A program made the position numbers and the translations under genes. This document shows positions 13,905 to 26,112 of a stretch of DNA of 64,000 nucleotides, in pieces. Origin of the DNA: Alnus glutinosa (Eukaryota; Streptophyta; Magnoliopsida; Fagales; Betulaceae); assembly GCF_958979055.1 (NCBI RefSeq), contig NC_084893.1, forward strand, positions 28,928,487-28,992,486. The letters run 5' to 3'. Within the stretch, counting starts at the first letter, position 1. Every line of letters starts with the position of its first letter. Under the pieces are notes generated by a model. That model was given only the letters and a program-made list of their open reading frames with translations, was not told the origin of the DNA and made no database searches.

Positions 13905-14090
13905 GTGAAATGGAAATGATTTATTTTATGGTTCAGATCTTATTTTTCTAGCATCTAACGGCGTACATGATGTCATGTCATTTAAAATTTTAAATGATGT
14001 GACACCATATTCAATATGGGTGGCAACATATACACCACTAAATTTGTGAAAGCTAATTTAAACCATAAAATAAATTATCTCTTTTTCACC
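13905..14090. mobile_element. Palindromic MITE-like element
   Basis: The left arm GATTTATTTTATGGTT is mirrored by AACCATAAAATAAATTATC on the right. The centre holds a second palindrome, GTCATTTAAAATTTTAAATG. A looser relative with similar TGTCATGTCA blocks occurs near 48.9-49.1 kb. Confidence 0.6.
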
Positions 14091-14150
14091 TGCTCGATCT
14101 GAAAATAACGAAAGAGATCACACCTCGCTACATTTAAGAATGGATAGAGA

Positions 14151-14313
14151 TCCGATGCAATACCCCTTCCCTATTGCAGTACAACAAGGCATGGGTATGT
14201 GAGTGTACGTAGGAGAGGGCGACCCCCGCCTGAGCAAGTGGGGCGTTCCCTTGCACTCACAATCTCACATATCCGATCCATACCTTATTGTAGTGCAACA
14301 AGGCATTGATATT
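14151..14313 (+). repeat. Dispersed direct repeat, two copies
   Basis: Copies at about 14151-14198 and 14272-14313 share the order CCGAT-CA-TACC, TATTG-AGT-CAACAAGGCAT, TAT. The spacer is GC-rich. Origin unknown. Confidence 0.6.
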
Positions 14314-14780
14314 GCACTGAATCTTAATCCTTTAAAAATAGGAAACAAAATCAATCTATGTAGTTAACCTAAATTATAAATTGATCGTAGCGGTATAAAA
14401 ATCTCGTGGTAGATCAAAATAACAATTTAGTTCATGCACTCAAATTCTGTCTATGTGTCACGTCAATACCAATAAAATAAAGTGACACTTAAATATCGTG
14501 AAATTTAACATAGCCATAAAATGATTGATTTCCATATACAGTCTTCATAGGTATCATTAACTAAGATGCAATATTAGTGCGATTTAGTCACCAATGCCCT
14601 CGTATTCAAGCCAATCTCTTAATTGAAAGGCCAACACACGGTATTGACCAGCCTGTCCAGCCACCTGTTAGTCCCGGTAAAGGTAGCCTCTTGGCCAATC
14701 GCAGAAGCTGCTACAACCGGCAATACTGGGTTCCTCGTTGAAAACGCCGGTGTGCCACTTGGACTCCACCACCACAACTC

Positions 14781-14788
14781 TATAAAAC
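14781..14788 (+). promoter_or_regulatory. TATA box of the LEC1-like gene
   Basis: TATAAAAC lies 127 nt before the ATG at 14908, and CCAAT is about 85 nt further upstream. The placement implies a short leader that includes the GA run at 14874-14893. Predicted from position and motif only. Confidence 0.6.
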
Positions 14789-14873
14789 CCCATTGGAGTA
14801 CTGGTCCAGTGCCCATTCAAGAGACAGGCTTTGGCAACAAGCTAGCAACAACAACAAAAAACACAGTTCTTTT

Positions 14874-14893
14874 TAGAGAGAGAGAGAGAGAGA
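14874..14893 (+). repeat. GA-repeat in LEC1-like 5' leader
   Basis: About ten GA units end 15 nt before the start codon. GAGA tracts are known binding sites for plant BASIC PENTACYSTEINE proteins; binding here is inference. Confidence 0.7.
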
Positions 14894-14907
14894 CGACGTC
14901 AGAAACA

Positions 14908-15325
14908 ATGGAACGTGGGGTTGGGTTCCATCGCTATCGCAGGCATGCAAAATCAAGCCCTGGTAAAGTATACAAATAATGCTTTATTGGGTTTCTTCTT
15001 CGACCTTTTTTTTGGTTTCCTTTGCTAGCTTGATCAAAGACATATATATGTAGGCCTTCTTTCTTGTTTTTTTTTTTTTTGGTTTCTTTTTAGTATGTAT
15101 ATGTTGCATGCATGGAGGATATAAATATTTTATCTGAAAAAAATTGTTCAAATGGCCTTCTCTGATTTTTTTTTTTTTTTTTTGGTGCAGTATATGAATA
15201 TTCTTGCATTTTTAGTTAGATTCAACCTTGGTTTTTGCATGCAAATGTATATTCCGGCTCGATCTCCTCTTTTAGTTTTGATAAGAAAGCTCCATTTTTT
15301 AATTTCGTTTGCTGTTTGTAAAGGA

Positions 15326-15359
<34 letters not shown>

Positions 15360-15698
15360 GCTTAATCTTTGATCAAGGTTTTAACATTTATTTTTTCTAT
15401 ATATATATAGAGAAGAAAAGAAAAGGAAAGAGGAAGGGTAAATTAATCCATTATTTTGGCCACCTTTTGACCATATCTTCTTGTTTTTCCATTGACTATA
15501 AGTTCTATAACGCTTGCTCGAATGGTTAGTACTGAACATGGTGTGAGATGAATCATCGATCTGTTTGTTCTATTTTTCCTTTTGAATATTTTCAATGACG
15601 TGGCATGCATGCAGGACTTCCCTGCAGGTGGGTCCATCCTATTTAGCCAGTCCTGGACAATAGAAATGAAAAATTAAAAACCATTTGGTTCTTTTAAG

Positions 15699-15740
<42 letters not shown>

Positions 15741-17853
15741 TCCATTTCATATTTAAACAATAATAATATCAACAACAATTATATGATGAAAAAATAATTG
15801 GAGTTTTCTCTCAACCTTGCATTCTTCCCCAACTCAAACTCGATCAGCTATGTCTATTGCTCACCTCCACCGAGTTTTATAACATTTTTTGCTTTCTTTC
15901 TTCTTTTTTTTCTCTTTTTAAAATAATTAAAAACATTAACAAATAACTTAAAACACAAAACATTTTAAACTATTTTTATCATATCAACACTTTTTTTAAT
16001 TCAGTTGAAGAAATTAATATCCAAGCTAGCTTGTGTCAGTAATGGGAGACATGGTGCTCACAAGGCTAGGGTTCAAAGTTCGATCAATTCAAACTTTGGT
16101 CTCATTAAAGATGTGAAAAAAAAGAGAAACCTGGAGGAGAGGAAACGGTTCTGACTGGGAGAGAGAGAGAGAGAGACCCATTTAAGACTGGTTTAGATTA
16201 CCAAGCAGATTATATTATATTACAAATTACAAGCAAAGACCATCTGAACAGAACAAGAGCAGTGAAAGCACTTTTTCTCAGCCACGGTGGCACGTGGGTC
16301 ATGCAAGGGTTCTTCCACTGGGAATTTGTCTGGTTTCTGGCTTGTCTAGAGAAACAGACAAAGTTTTAGCAGAGGAGATGCTTCTCTTATAAATGCCTGG
16401 ACCCTTTTCGTTTAACTCTCTCATTCTTAACTCTGCCACCTAGCAAACCCCACTCCTTGATATAATTACTACCCAATTCCCTTCTTTTCTAATGGGATTT
16501 TTTTTTTTTTTTTTTAAATAATATTATTCTTTACACTTATTTATTACATATATTCTATGTCAGCTTTAATAAATATGTGTGAAGAGAGTACCACTAATTT
16601 TCTTCCTTTTTCGGTTTCTTTGGGACATGAATAGCTAGGCTGAGGCAGTTTTTCCTTTCTCTTTTTCCTTAATCTTTTTGTCAAACACTCGATCGAGACG
16701 ACTCTAATATATATGAAGCCATGCTTAATTTTGTTTCTTTTTTATAGCAGCTGTAAATAACTAATTCTTAAATTATTTGTTTAATGATATTAATTAAGTA
16801 ATTAAATTCATTATAATCCGATAATTTAGCATGGTATGATAGCAACCGGTCTTAATTAAATAAAACTCTAACCTTATTTATCTCTTTTTAAAGTTAAGAT
16901 TATATGTATTAAGTATCATTTATTATGAGGAAGTATTAAAATGTTTTTCCTAGTAAGTTATAGGGATCGGGATTCTCTCCATTCTAAATCTATTTAATGG
17001 TCCAAATTAAATTTCACAAATTTGATAATTTAGACTCTAGGGATAAGAATTGAAGATTCATAGATGGTTCATGTAGATATGAACAATTTTATTTTTGTGT
17101 TTTTACAAGCATTTTTCAAGATAAAAATTTCAAGCAAATTGTTGGTGATCCGATATTTTCTTTTAAGGAGTAACACTCTTATATTAATATATATTATTCA
17201 TTTCAGCCTCGACCATGGTGTTACCTAATGACTCAAACGGCAACACTCCAAGCAAAAACGACGCCTATATCAACACCAACACCTGTAGTGATGATCAGCA
17301 TGCCTCGCAGCCATGCATGCAGCTGGTGCGTGAACAAGACCAATACATGCCCATAGCCAACGTGATTCGTATCATGCGCCGCATTCTACCGTCCCACGCA
17401 AAGATCTCTGACGACGCCAAGGAGACAATCCAAGAGTGCGTGTCGGAGTACATCAGCTTCATTACCGGGGAGGCCAACGAGCGGTGCCAGCGGGAGCAGC
17501 GGAAGACTGTCACCGCAGAGGACGTGCTTTGGGCGATGAGCAAGCTGGGTTTCGACGACTACATCGAGCCGCTCACTGTGTACCTCAACCGCTACCGTGA
17601 GGCGGAGAATGAGCGCAACACTTCGCGTGGGGATCAGCTGCTTTTTCTTAAGCGTGGGATGGATATCAATCATGGCCCTATTGGGATGCCGCCGCCTTAT
17701 GGGTCTGGGTACCCTATGGGCCATTTCTCCGGGATGCTTGATGCTGCTGCCTCAATGGGCGGCGGGTACTATAGGGATTTGCCTGGCGCCGGAGCCTCCT
17801 CCGCTGCCCAGAATGCTTTGGCTGGCTTTGATCCTTTTGTTCAGTTCAAATGA
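14908..17853 (+). CDS. LEC1/L1L: LEC1-type NF-YB transcription factor subunit
   Basis: Two exons, 14908-14962 and 17207-17853, join in frame across a 2,244-bp GT-AG intron to give 233 aa. Exon 1 encodes 18 residues ([18 protein letters not shown]), and this start resembles LEC1-like proteins. The histone-fold B domain runs from about 60 to 150 ([18 protein letters not shown] onward). It includes KISDDAKE with Asp near residue 87, equivalent to Asp55 of Arabidopsis LEC1, the residue that separates LEC1-type from other NF-YBs. NF-YB pairs with NF-YC and NF-YA to bind CCAAT; LEC1-type members drive embryo maturation and seed storage programmes. The C-terminus is rich in Gly, Pro and Ala. An alternative ATG at 17215 in exon 2 gives 212 aa with the whole B domain, but the exon 1 splice and family N-terminus favour the longer form. 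I cannot tell LEC1 from L1L. Confidence 0.93.
15327..15740 (+). repeat. (AT)n microsatellites and RY motifs in LEC1-like intron
   Basis: Two AT runs (about 15327-15356 and 15701-15740) lie in the intron. CATGCATG RY-type motifs occur at 15107-15114 and 15604-15611, with a shorter CATGCA near 15238. RY motifs are targets of B3 factors such as FUS3 and ABI3. Similar motifs occur elsewhere in this window, so their significance is uncertain. Confidence 0.6.
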
Positions 17854-18886
17854 CCAGGACTAATCCTGGGTAGCAATTAATCAGCTATAAGGACTTATTG
17901 TTATATGCATGCTATTATTATAGTTTATGATTTTTCGATCGATGGCTTTCAAGTTTCATCCCATGACATATTTGGCTCTCTTTGCGTAAGGTGTCTTTTG
18001 GCCATTTTTGGTCGTGTGGAAAGAGTCACTCTCTGCTTTCATCTCTGTTTAGAGCTAAAATGGAACTCTTAATTTTTATGGGGCTAAAATGGTTTTGAAC
18101 TTTTGCTTGGCCAAAAGGCTATCAATTTTTGATATGATCTGTTAACTAGACACGAACCAAATATGAAATTAAAAGGTTAGAATTGAAAAGTTTAACCCGT
18201 TTAATTAAATGGGCTAAGCTATATATGGTTGATCTATATAGTCTTATACCTACGTCTTGAATGCGAGTTGAACCCAACACGCAATATTTAAAGATATCAA
18301 TTTTTTACACACAATTAATAGGTTAAGATTGAGAGTTTTGACCAATTTAATTAAATAAGTTAAATTATGGCTAACTTACATAGTTTTATATTCGTGTCTC
18401 GATACGATTTAAACCCGACACTCTAACACGAATTGTCACTCCTAAGTTGGCCCTTTTATAAGAGGGGTAAGTAGGTGTTCCATAAGAAACTTTTAAATGG
18501 GTGTATTAATATTCTCAATTACATTGAATCTGTAGTTCCTGCATTAGATTACCATCGAGCCCTGACGAGATTTCAGCAATTTAAGTGGTTTGACTACATT
18601 TTTGGACGGGATTTCACAGGTTAAATTGCCAATTACAATAGACAAGAAAATGGTTTTAAGTGTAAGTAAAATCGTTGTTTACTCTTTACAGTAAGGTATG
18701 AATGAATCGCCCAGACACCGAATTCTTCGTCTCGTAATCAATCTCTTGGAGCTGAAAGAGAGACTACAAAGATTCTTTCTAAGAAGATGAAATAGGCTTT
18801 GTGTTAATCAAATAAATTCTAGAATGCCCTGCAGAAGGAAGGCACAGGATACCCTCGTGTAGGCTTGGAATACAAATCCTGTCCAG
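17854..18886. other. Convergent intergenic region with diverged tandem repeat
   Basis: The 3' ends of the LEC1-like gene and NMNAT face each other here. About 18166-18290 and 18310-18430 are two diverged copies, period about 135 bp, sharing blocks such as GTTTAATTAAATGGG/ATTTAATTAAATAAG and GTTGAACCCAACAC/TTTAAACCCGACAC. No gene is seen. Confidence 0.6.
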
Positions 18887-21800
18887 TTAGCTTGCACATG
18901 GAGTCAAGTACAAATGTTGTTCCCTTATATAATCTATCACTTCGTCTACTGTCAGATATTTTATGGACAATCCCCTTGAAATGCAGTCCCTGATATGCAT
19001 TTAAATTATAAAAATTTAAAACAAAAGGAAAGCCACGTTAGATCAGCCGGTGTTAAATGGGTGTGAAAATGAGCATTACTAAAATTTATCAGTTTGAATC
19101 CCCTTTAATATTGTAAATAAACAAATACTGTTTACCTTACTCTTGTTGAGCTGATTTGATTTGGTATAAGCTCATCCACGACTTTAATGTTACCCTGCAA
19201 AAACAAATCCATGCAATATTAGAGTCAATGCGTTTAGGATGGACCAACAACCCTTGGAGTGTGTAAAGCAGCCATGAATTAAAACAGTTCAGTCAAAAAA
19301 AGCCTCTAGGGAAGGTCCTATGCGCCTAGGTATTCAAATTCTGAAGACAAATGGAAATTTGGACCAGTTTAACCATTTTGGATCATTTCCAGAATTTGGT
19401 TAAATGCAAAAATGTGGACATTTTTTTACATGCATGCAACAAGGGACATCCATAGTAGTACAAAGTTCAAACAACACCCAAAAACATGGGAATGAATCGA
19501 ATATTCTGGTTACCCTGCATTCATTTAGAATTTCATCATCAGAAATAATTTTCTCAACATCTTGTCCTTCTCTGCGAATGCAAACCACGCCATAATCGCT
19601 GCATATGGCCCTGACCTGGAGAACAATCACAAGATTTGTAGATAATTATAATCTATTACAATGAATGACAGATCAATTCAAAAAGGCTTGACCCATATCC
19701 CCTAAAGACATCATATCTACATATACCAAAGAACTTCAACTTCTCCATAACTATACAATGCATTTCTGTTCAAGTATACACTCCTAATAATGAAGAACAT
19801 TTAAATAAATCCTTATAATCAAGCTTATACACTACCTTTCTATGTAATTTGCATTTTGAGATTCTCGTAAACTAAAGAACTAAAAACATCCATATCTTAT
19901 GACGGGCATTGTCTTCTATAGTAATACAGTAGTCTTCCAATATCAAATGGCTCAAATGAGATGTTTATCTCATGATAAGCGCCTACTACATATGAATCAT
20001 TATATGTTGAGAGTATATACCTGGTCAGGAATCCAGACTCCAGGAATGCCAAAAGAATGGAGCAGATCAGAACCGCAGACAAGCATAACCTTAAGGGATT
20101 CTACAAGGAGCAGGAGAAAAACAAGTTAATTTTTCCATTTAAACAAAAAATGAAATGCTTGGGACCCAGGTCAGAACTGATATACATTAAAATGATCAAT
20201 CAAAGACATTAAATACAAAAATAAAGTCAATATCAGTAACAACTAATATATTTTCAATCCAAGGTCGATAGGAAGCTACCCCATTAGGGATTGCATTTCC
20301 CTTCACCTCCCCCAAATCCCTTTCCTCCCATCGGTTGAACCCAACTTCCAAGACCTCTTCCTTTTAAGGGCTTTTTAGACAACAGATCCCTCCATGTAAA
20401 TCCAAATTTAAATTGATAAAGCATTCCTGATAAAGTTCCTAATATAACATTAACAGCCATCCAATTTTGTTATATGTAAATGTGCATGTGTATATGTGAC
20501 AGAAGGGCAATATTCAGGAGGATGTAATCACAATTGTGTAGCCTAATCACTCAAAAGCAAAGAAAATATACCACTTTTTCTTTACATACCTCTTGATACC
20601 ACTCCACTCTCGCATAAAATGCTCTTCACTCTAGATAAAACAGTTAAACTGCGTTGAAAGGTACTTTGGCTTGCCTGTAACAAGGATTTAGAACTTCCAA
20701 AATTAGATTTCAAACTTTGCAAACATGATGAGCTAAGACCACAGTAGACTTATACGCTTGTGAATGAGAACACAATATATCAGAATGAACCACAATTCTA
20801 TTGAATCAAGCATCAGCGCTAAATTCCAAGAAATTTGTAACAATGAACGTGAGGGAGATTAGGAGAGAGTAATTTACCTCCCATGGATCAACCATTACAA
20901 ATTCGGAACTTTTGCAGGCTAGATGACACAGCTGTATACGATGCTCAGCAGATAAAAGGCCCTACACAAATAACTCATGTGACTGCTTTGTCAGGCCATG
21001 TTGATGTTTGGTCACAGAAAAGTAGGGGTATATCACTTAACAAAGGCAGGATGATGGTCACTAAAACATAGAATAACTTAGTAGAAACAAATTCAACCAA
21101 GTAACCGATGCAATGATGATATGAGATAATTGTCAATCATGATTCTAACAATGATTGTTTAGTATCAACATCCTCTTCCATGGGAAAAAGATTTTAAGAA
21201 AACAAAAGGAAAAGATTAAAAAAAAAAAAAAAAAAAGGAAGCTAAAGGAAGAAGAGGTTCTCCAATATGAGTAATTTTCTGTTAAAGAAGTCCACTGAAA
21301 GCAGCACTCCAATTAGATAAGGCTCCACAGAATTACTCCAATTAATTTGAAAAGTACCTCTTCATGTTTGCATTTGCGAGTGTGTGTGTGTGTGAGCGTC
21401 AGTATGTCTATAAGTGTGTCAGTTTTAATTTCTCTATCCTGGAAAATGGCATGCATTGGGATGGGGAAGTTAGGGTTGTTGGACTGTTTAAAAAAAACCG
21501 GAATAGAAATTTATGAGGTCCTGGAGAAATTGAGATTTGTAACAAACTTCCTAATATGGCCTTTTGCTTTAATGGTTTAGAATATGTTGTGTAAAATGTG
21601 CATCACTATCCATTTGCTGATGAAAGCTCCTTTTACAAATTACGTGTCCATCAATATGCTAAAAAAAACAACATACCTCTTTCTTGTATGCATCATTAAC
21701 GGGTGACATATAACCTCCAATAACACAATAGCCTTCTGCATTCAATGCATCTCTTGCCAGCTCTAAGAATAACATTGAAATTAATCAAATTGACGAAATG

Positions 21801-23534
21801 CCTACGAAAATAATAAATTCCACCAAATTCAAATATATATATATATAGTACTGCTAATACTTCCCACAAATTTCATCATTTGTTAACACGGATTTTAGAC
21901 ATAAGCTCATCCTGTCCCAACTAGCAAGAGCTTAGGTCAATAATGGTATGCATGAAAGAGTCAGTTTATAAGAAATGGAGGAAGATGTCATCTTGCTAAG
22001 GCATCATAGTCTAGATAAAAGGGGAAAATACTTTTATTATTTCGAGAACATGTTTTTAGCAACAAAGACCTTCGCTAGCCAGTAGCCAACTCAAGACAAC
22101 AAAAGATAGAGAGGTAAGCATGTGAGTTCTTGTTTCATATGTATGAAATAATATCTAGAACTGCACATAACGAACAGATCTGCTCAATTATTGTCTTTGA
22201 AACTACACTCTTGAAATGCTTAATAGATGACTTAGCATGTAATGCCACTAGTAATAATTATGAGTTGTGTTCAAAACTTCGGACATACTTCTGATTAAAA
22301 TATATTTTTACTTATGTTCCTGCCATGAAGCCATCAAAGTCAATGAGGGTTCAAATATGCATAAATAAGATAATTCCAAACATGATTTGATCCATAAGTT
22401 GAGTAATATTGGCAAAAAGCACTGCAACTTACATAATCAATACTTTGTCATCAGCAAAGTATTACAAGTGCATGTTTTGTAAGGATAAACCAGTATGTAT
22501 GTATTTATGTGTGTGTGTGTATGTTTTGTTATAACAATAACTAACAAAGTTGTACATTTACGTTTCCATCTACGCACAAACCTAAATGGTTGTCATTCAA
22601 CAGTTGGCTTAACCTTGTATCAGCTAAATTATAATTCTCGTTAAAAAAAAAAAAAACACCTTAACTTGTAAAAGAAGATTCACAAATCAGCCAATGAGCT
22701 CTAGTTCATATGGCACCTCCTCCTCTCATAGAACAATGGAGGGTGAGGCCGTGGGTTCGAGACCCGAATTACTGATCCGCAAAAAAAAAAAAAAAAGAAA
22801 CAGAAAAAAAAGATTCATGAATCGTAGCCTAGCTTGTATTTCTTTTTTACTTGCCCAAGCTTGATTTACATTTCAAACCGGTATAAAATTGCCATGAAAG
22901 CAGCAAGAGTATCAAAAGCTTCAAAAAATCGGGTTGATTTAGTTTCTCTCTTGCCTGATAATACTACCACTAAAACCCATGATCCATCTCCCAAAGAAGG
23001 GTCCAATTTGCATAAACATAAAACAGGAAACTATGACCACCAAAATTAAGAGACAAAATTCAGTTACTCAAGAACTTACCAAACATGCGTAAATGCATGT
23101 ATGTAGGAGGATTGAAGCTTCCGTTCGCTACTAGAACTACATATATCTTCTCCCTAAGTTTAAAATAGTTAAGTTACCACATTTTTACAGAAAAAATAAA
23201 AAAATAAATAACAATCAAATCATACAAATAGAATTGACATCCATTATTTACGTTAAAACAAGGTGTATATCAGTATATGTATTACTAATTGTAACAACAT
23301 AAATAATAATAAAATAAAATAATTTTTTTTCCCTGTTTGGGAATCTGGGTGTCCCAAAAAAACACATATTATTTTCTTAAATCAAATATGTAATTGAGAC
23401 AATTAGCAAATGAAATTATTTCTTGTTTCAAAAAGTAATTGACCATGTAATACTTACTTGGCTGTGGTTCCTGAAGAAGCGTCCTGATCAATCAATCCTA
23501 AAGCTAATTTGGAGAACGGCAATGGGATATCCAT
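18887..23534 (-). CDS. NMNAT: Nicotinamide/nicotinate mononucleotide adenylyltransferase (NMNAT)
   Basis: Nine coding exons on the minus strand: 23534-23458, 23153-23080, 21762-21677, 20961-20878, 20674-20590, 20100-20021, 19615-19514, 19194-19136, 18989-18887. They give 249 aa (Arabidopsis about 238). The enzyme joins NMN or NaMN to ATP to make NAD or NaAD, the shared last adenylylation of the salvage and de novo routes. Nucleotidyltransferase signatures are present: GSFNPPTYMH at about 37-46 and ISSTR near 210-214, with GGYMSPVNDAY, LLSAEHR, DPWE, LVCGSDLL, GVWIPDQ and CIRREGQD between. The start MDIPLPFSKL matches the plant family N-terminus. A further 78-nt leader intron (23617-23540) has good GT-AG ends. 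For exon 8 the donor GTAAAC after 19136 is needed to keep frame; the nearby GTAAGG five bases earlier would break it. The promoter side faces WYRD, 3.5 kb away. Confidence 0.95.
22690..22798 (+). mobile_element. tRNA-derived SINE in NMNAT intron 2
   Basis: An A-box-like GAGCTCTAGTTCATATGG is followed by a B box GGTTCGAGACC (22754-22764) and a poly(A) tail. Likely target duplications flank it (AGATTCACAAATC before, AGATTCATGAATC after). It lies antisense to NMNAT. Confidence 0.7.
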
Positions 23535-23620
23535 GAAACCTATGAATACAACAGTCAGATTTGCAGCGAGTCTAAAATTCAATGTGGAAGGTGGAAGGAA
23601 AAGAAAAGCCAACATACCAG

Positions 23621-23624
<4 letters not shown>

Positions 23625-23671
<47 letters not shown>
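23625..23671. repeat. (GA)n microsatellite in NMNAT 5' leader
   Basis: About 23 GA units read as CT on the NMNAT strand, 91 nt or more upstream of the ATG and just before the putative leader-intron donor. Confidence 0.9.
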
Positions 23672-23673
<2 letters not shown>

Positions 23674-24264
23674 TTTGAGATGTGGGAATTGGAATGTGTA
23701 TGTGGGTATGTTAGAGAAAGAGCCAGAATTGGAATTCCGCGGGGAAAGACCGCGGGACTGTGACCGTGACGGACGGGAATAGAGTGAGGGAGACGGCGAT
23801 GGACCGAGTGACGATCACCTGCGGAATGTTAAAATGAGTTAAAAGTTACGCCAATTCTAACAGGCCACGTCACCAAAAGCAAACTAAGAAAATGAAAAGC
23901 CGATTTTCCTATCCCAAGTCATGCACCAATCATATTATGAAATAAGGTAAGGTTGAATATAATATTTTAATTTTTTTTGACATAATATTGTAAAATTTGT
24001 AAAATAAATAAAAAATAAAATATTGTACAGTTTATCTTGAAATGTTTTCTTGGAATTTTTTAAGAAATCCATTGTCATTGAATGAGATATTTGGACTCAA
24101 ATTCCATCTATATTAGTGGAGAGTCTATGTAATTTACAAAATGATAAACTTATAATGTACCAAAAAACGTCACAATTTAAATAAATAATCACATTAATTA
24201 AGGTTGAATTATAGTAGGTTGGCTTGGATTAAAATGCTTCCCCCAATATATAGTGAAAGTACAT

Positions 24265-24552
24265 TTCCTCTCCTTTAACAATCAATAAATTTGTAATTTT
24301 CTCTCTAATTTTTCAATTTTTGCAATGTTTTTTCAATCTATCAGTGTGCTTGCAATGTCCCCCATCAGTGCCTAAAATTACAAAAATAAACCTAATAACA
24401 ATTTTTTAAAAAAAAAATATTCGTTTTTTCCTTTATTTTTTTTACTTATTTATTTATTTATTTGTTGTAACCTTGATGATAGATCCAGGAGGATATTGCA
24501 AAAATTAAAACATTAGAGGGAATATTACAAATTTGTTGATAATTAGATAGGG
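24265..24552. mobile_element. Inverted-repeat (MITE-like) element
   Basis: AACAATCAATAAATTTGTAA at the left is mirrored by TTACAAATTTGTTGATAATT at the right. TTTTTGCAATG and ATTGCAAAAAT form an inner pair. No target duplication was identified. Confidence 0.55.
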
Positions 24553-26055
24553 TAAATACTGTTTCTCCTAAAAATATTTATACATGACTAAGCACTAAGC
24601 AGGTTAAGAACTCAAACATGAAATTAGCATTTTAAGATATCTTTGGCTTAAATTTGACCAGCATAAATCCCATTGCTTCAAGGATGAAAAGGACAGAAAA
24701 AAGAAGCACAGAAGGAAACAAAGACCATCCATGCAATTTTGCTATTACATAGAACTTTAATTCAAACTGATTTACAGTAAAAATCCAATTAATCAATAAG
24801 TATTTTATCAATTGATATAAAATATAAATATGACCTAATACCCTGTTGCTTTGGTTGTTTAATTAGTAGGATATATCACTGTATAGTCGGACGTTTATTA
24901 ACCGTTAATAACTGCTAACCGTGTAAATATATGGGTAGGTAATTGGCCTTTTCAAACCAACCGTCCAAGAATTGTATAAAACAAGCTCTAAAAAGAGGTC
25001 AAAAATACTAAAATAAGCCCAAAAGACCCATATCTTACATGTGATTATCGCGGTGCAGTTTAAGCATCAATAACCAATAATCGACAGTGATGATAGTTGG
25101 TAATCACTCGTTTAGTTTCTCAAAACTGTTAATCGCTTAAGACGGCGCAGCTACTTGTTAGAGATAATAACTAGTTACCATCACCGCCTATACAACCCTA
25201 GTAGGATATATCCTATATCGATCCCATTATTATGACTAATTAGGTTCACGAGGGCAATCAAGCTAGATCAATTTATGTCAAATTTGGAATAAATTAAGTT
25301 TGAGGAAATTCTTTTAACCTAATATATTAAATTCCTGTATCCTCATCACACTTCTATCACACTAGGTTGATGTGATAGTTCTCATCAGCCCTTATAATTT
25401 ATTTATTTTTATAAATGGCTAATAGGTACAATCACATCAATCCAATGGAATAAATGTGAGACGTAGATGTAGCATATACATTACTCTAAATTGAGATATT
25501 CACATGCTCTAAGAATTCATGTTAATTGAATAGATTGAATTAAAAACAAATTATCCAACCCGATTAAATGATAATTTTGTCATTGAAAGATTATGTTGCC
25601 AAAAATTGAAAAACAAAGGCCCTAACTGAAAATATGTTTGCAGAAAAAGGATCCATAACAACTTGAAATAAAAAAGGGAAAACTTCACAAAACTTTCATC
25701 AATTTCTACTCGTTTTGAAACCACCCCTTAAAGTTTAAAGACTCGCAATTTCAACCATCGAACTAATGGATGCCTTGCAAATGACAAAAATACCCTTATT
25801 ATTTTTTTTTTTCATTTAATAAAAAAAAAAATGATTAGCCTATGACTTTGGGTTACCTTGTGACCCAACCGTGGGTTAATTTTATTTTATTTTATAATTT
25901 TTTTTAGATTGAAATTAAGGGTAAATTTTAAATTTTATAAAAGTTTCAGGGGCATAAATATTATTTCACTCATTTTGTCGTATGACCCTAACGAACAATT
26001 GAGGTATACTGCATTAAATTAGAAGTTTGATTTCAAGTAACCTCAATTGTGGGTC

Positions 26056-26098
<43 letters not shown>

Positions 26099-26112
26099 TT
26101 TTAATTTTAAAA

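Larger units (their letters stand above)
11043..14907. other. Intergenic region between SRT1 and LEC1-like gene
   Basis: About 3.9 kb without a supportable gene. It holds the SRT1 3' end, at least three short inverted-repeat elements, a 60-bp AT array, a direct repeat near 14.2 kb, and the presumed LEC1-like promoter with a CCAAT pentamer at 14695-14699 and a TATA box at 14781. Confidence 0.7.

Noticed and set aside
16035-16140. SINE-like segment with GGGTTCAAAGTTCG
   Set aside because: The B box is poor and there is no clear A box, tail or target duplication.
17295-17724. Two minus-strand frames over the NF-YB exon
   Set aside because: GC-rich antisense shadows of the conserved B domain.
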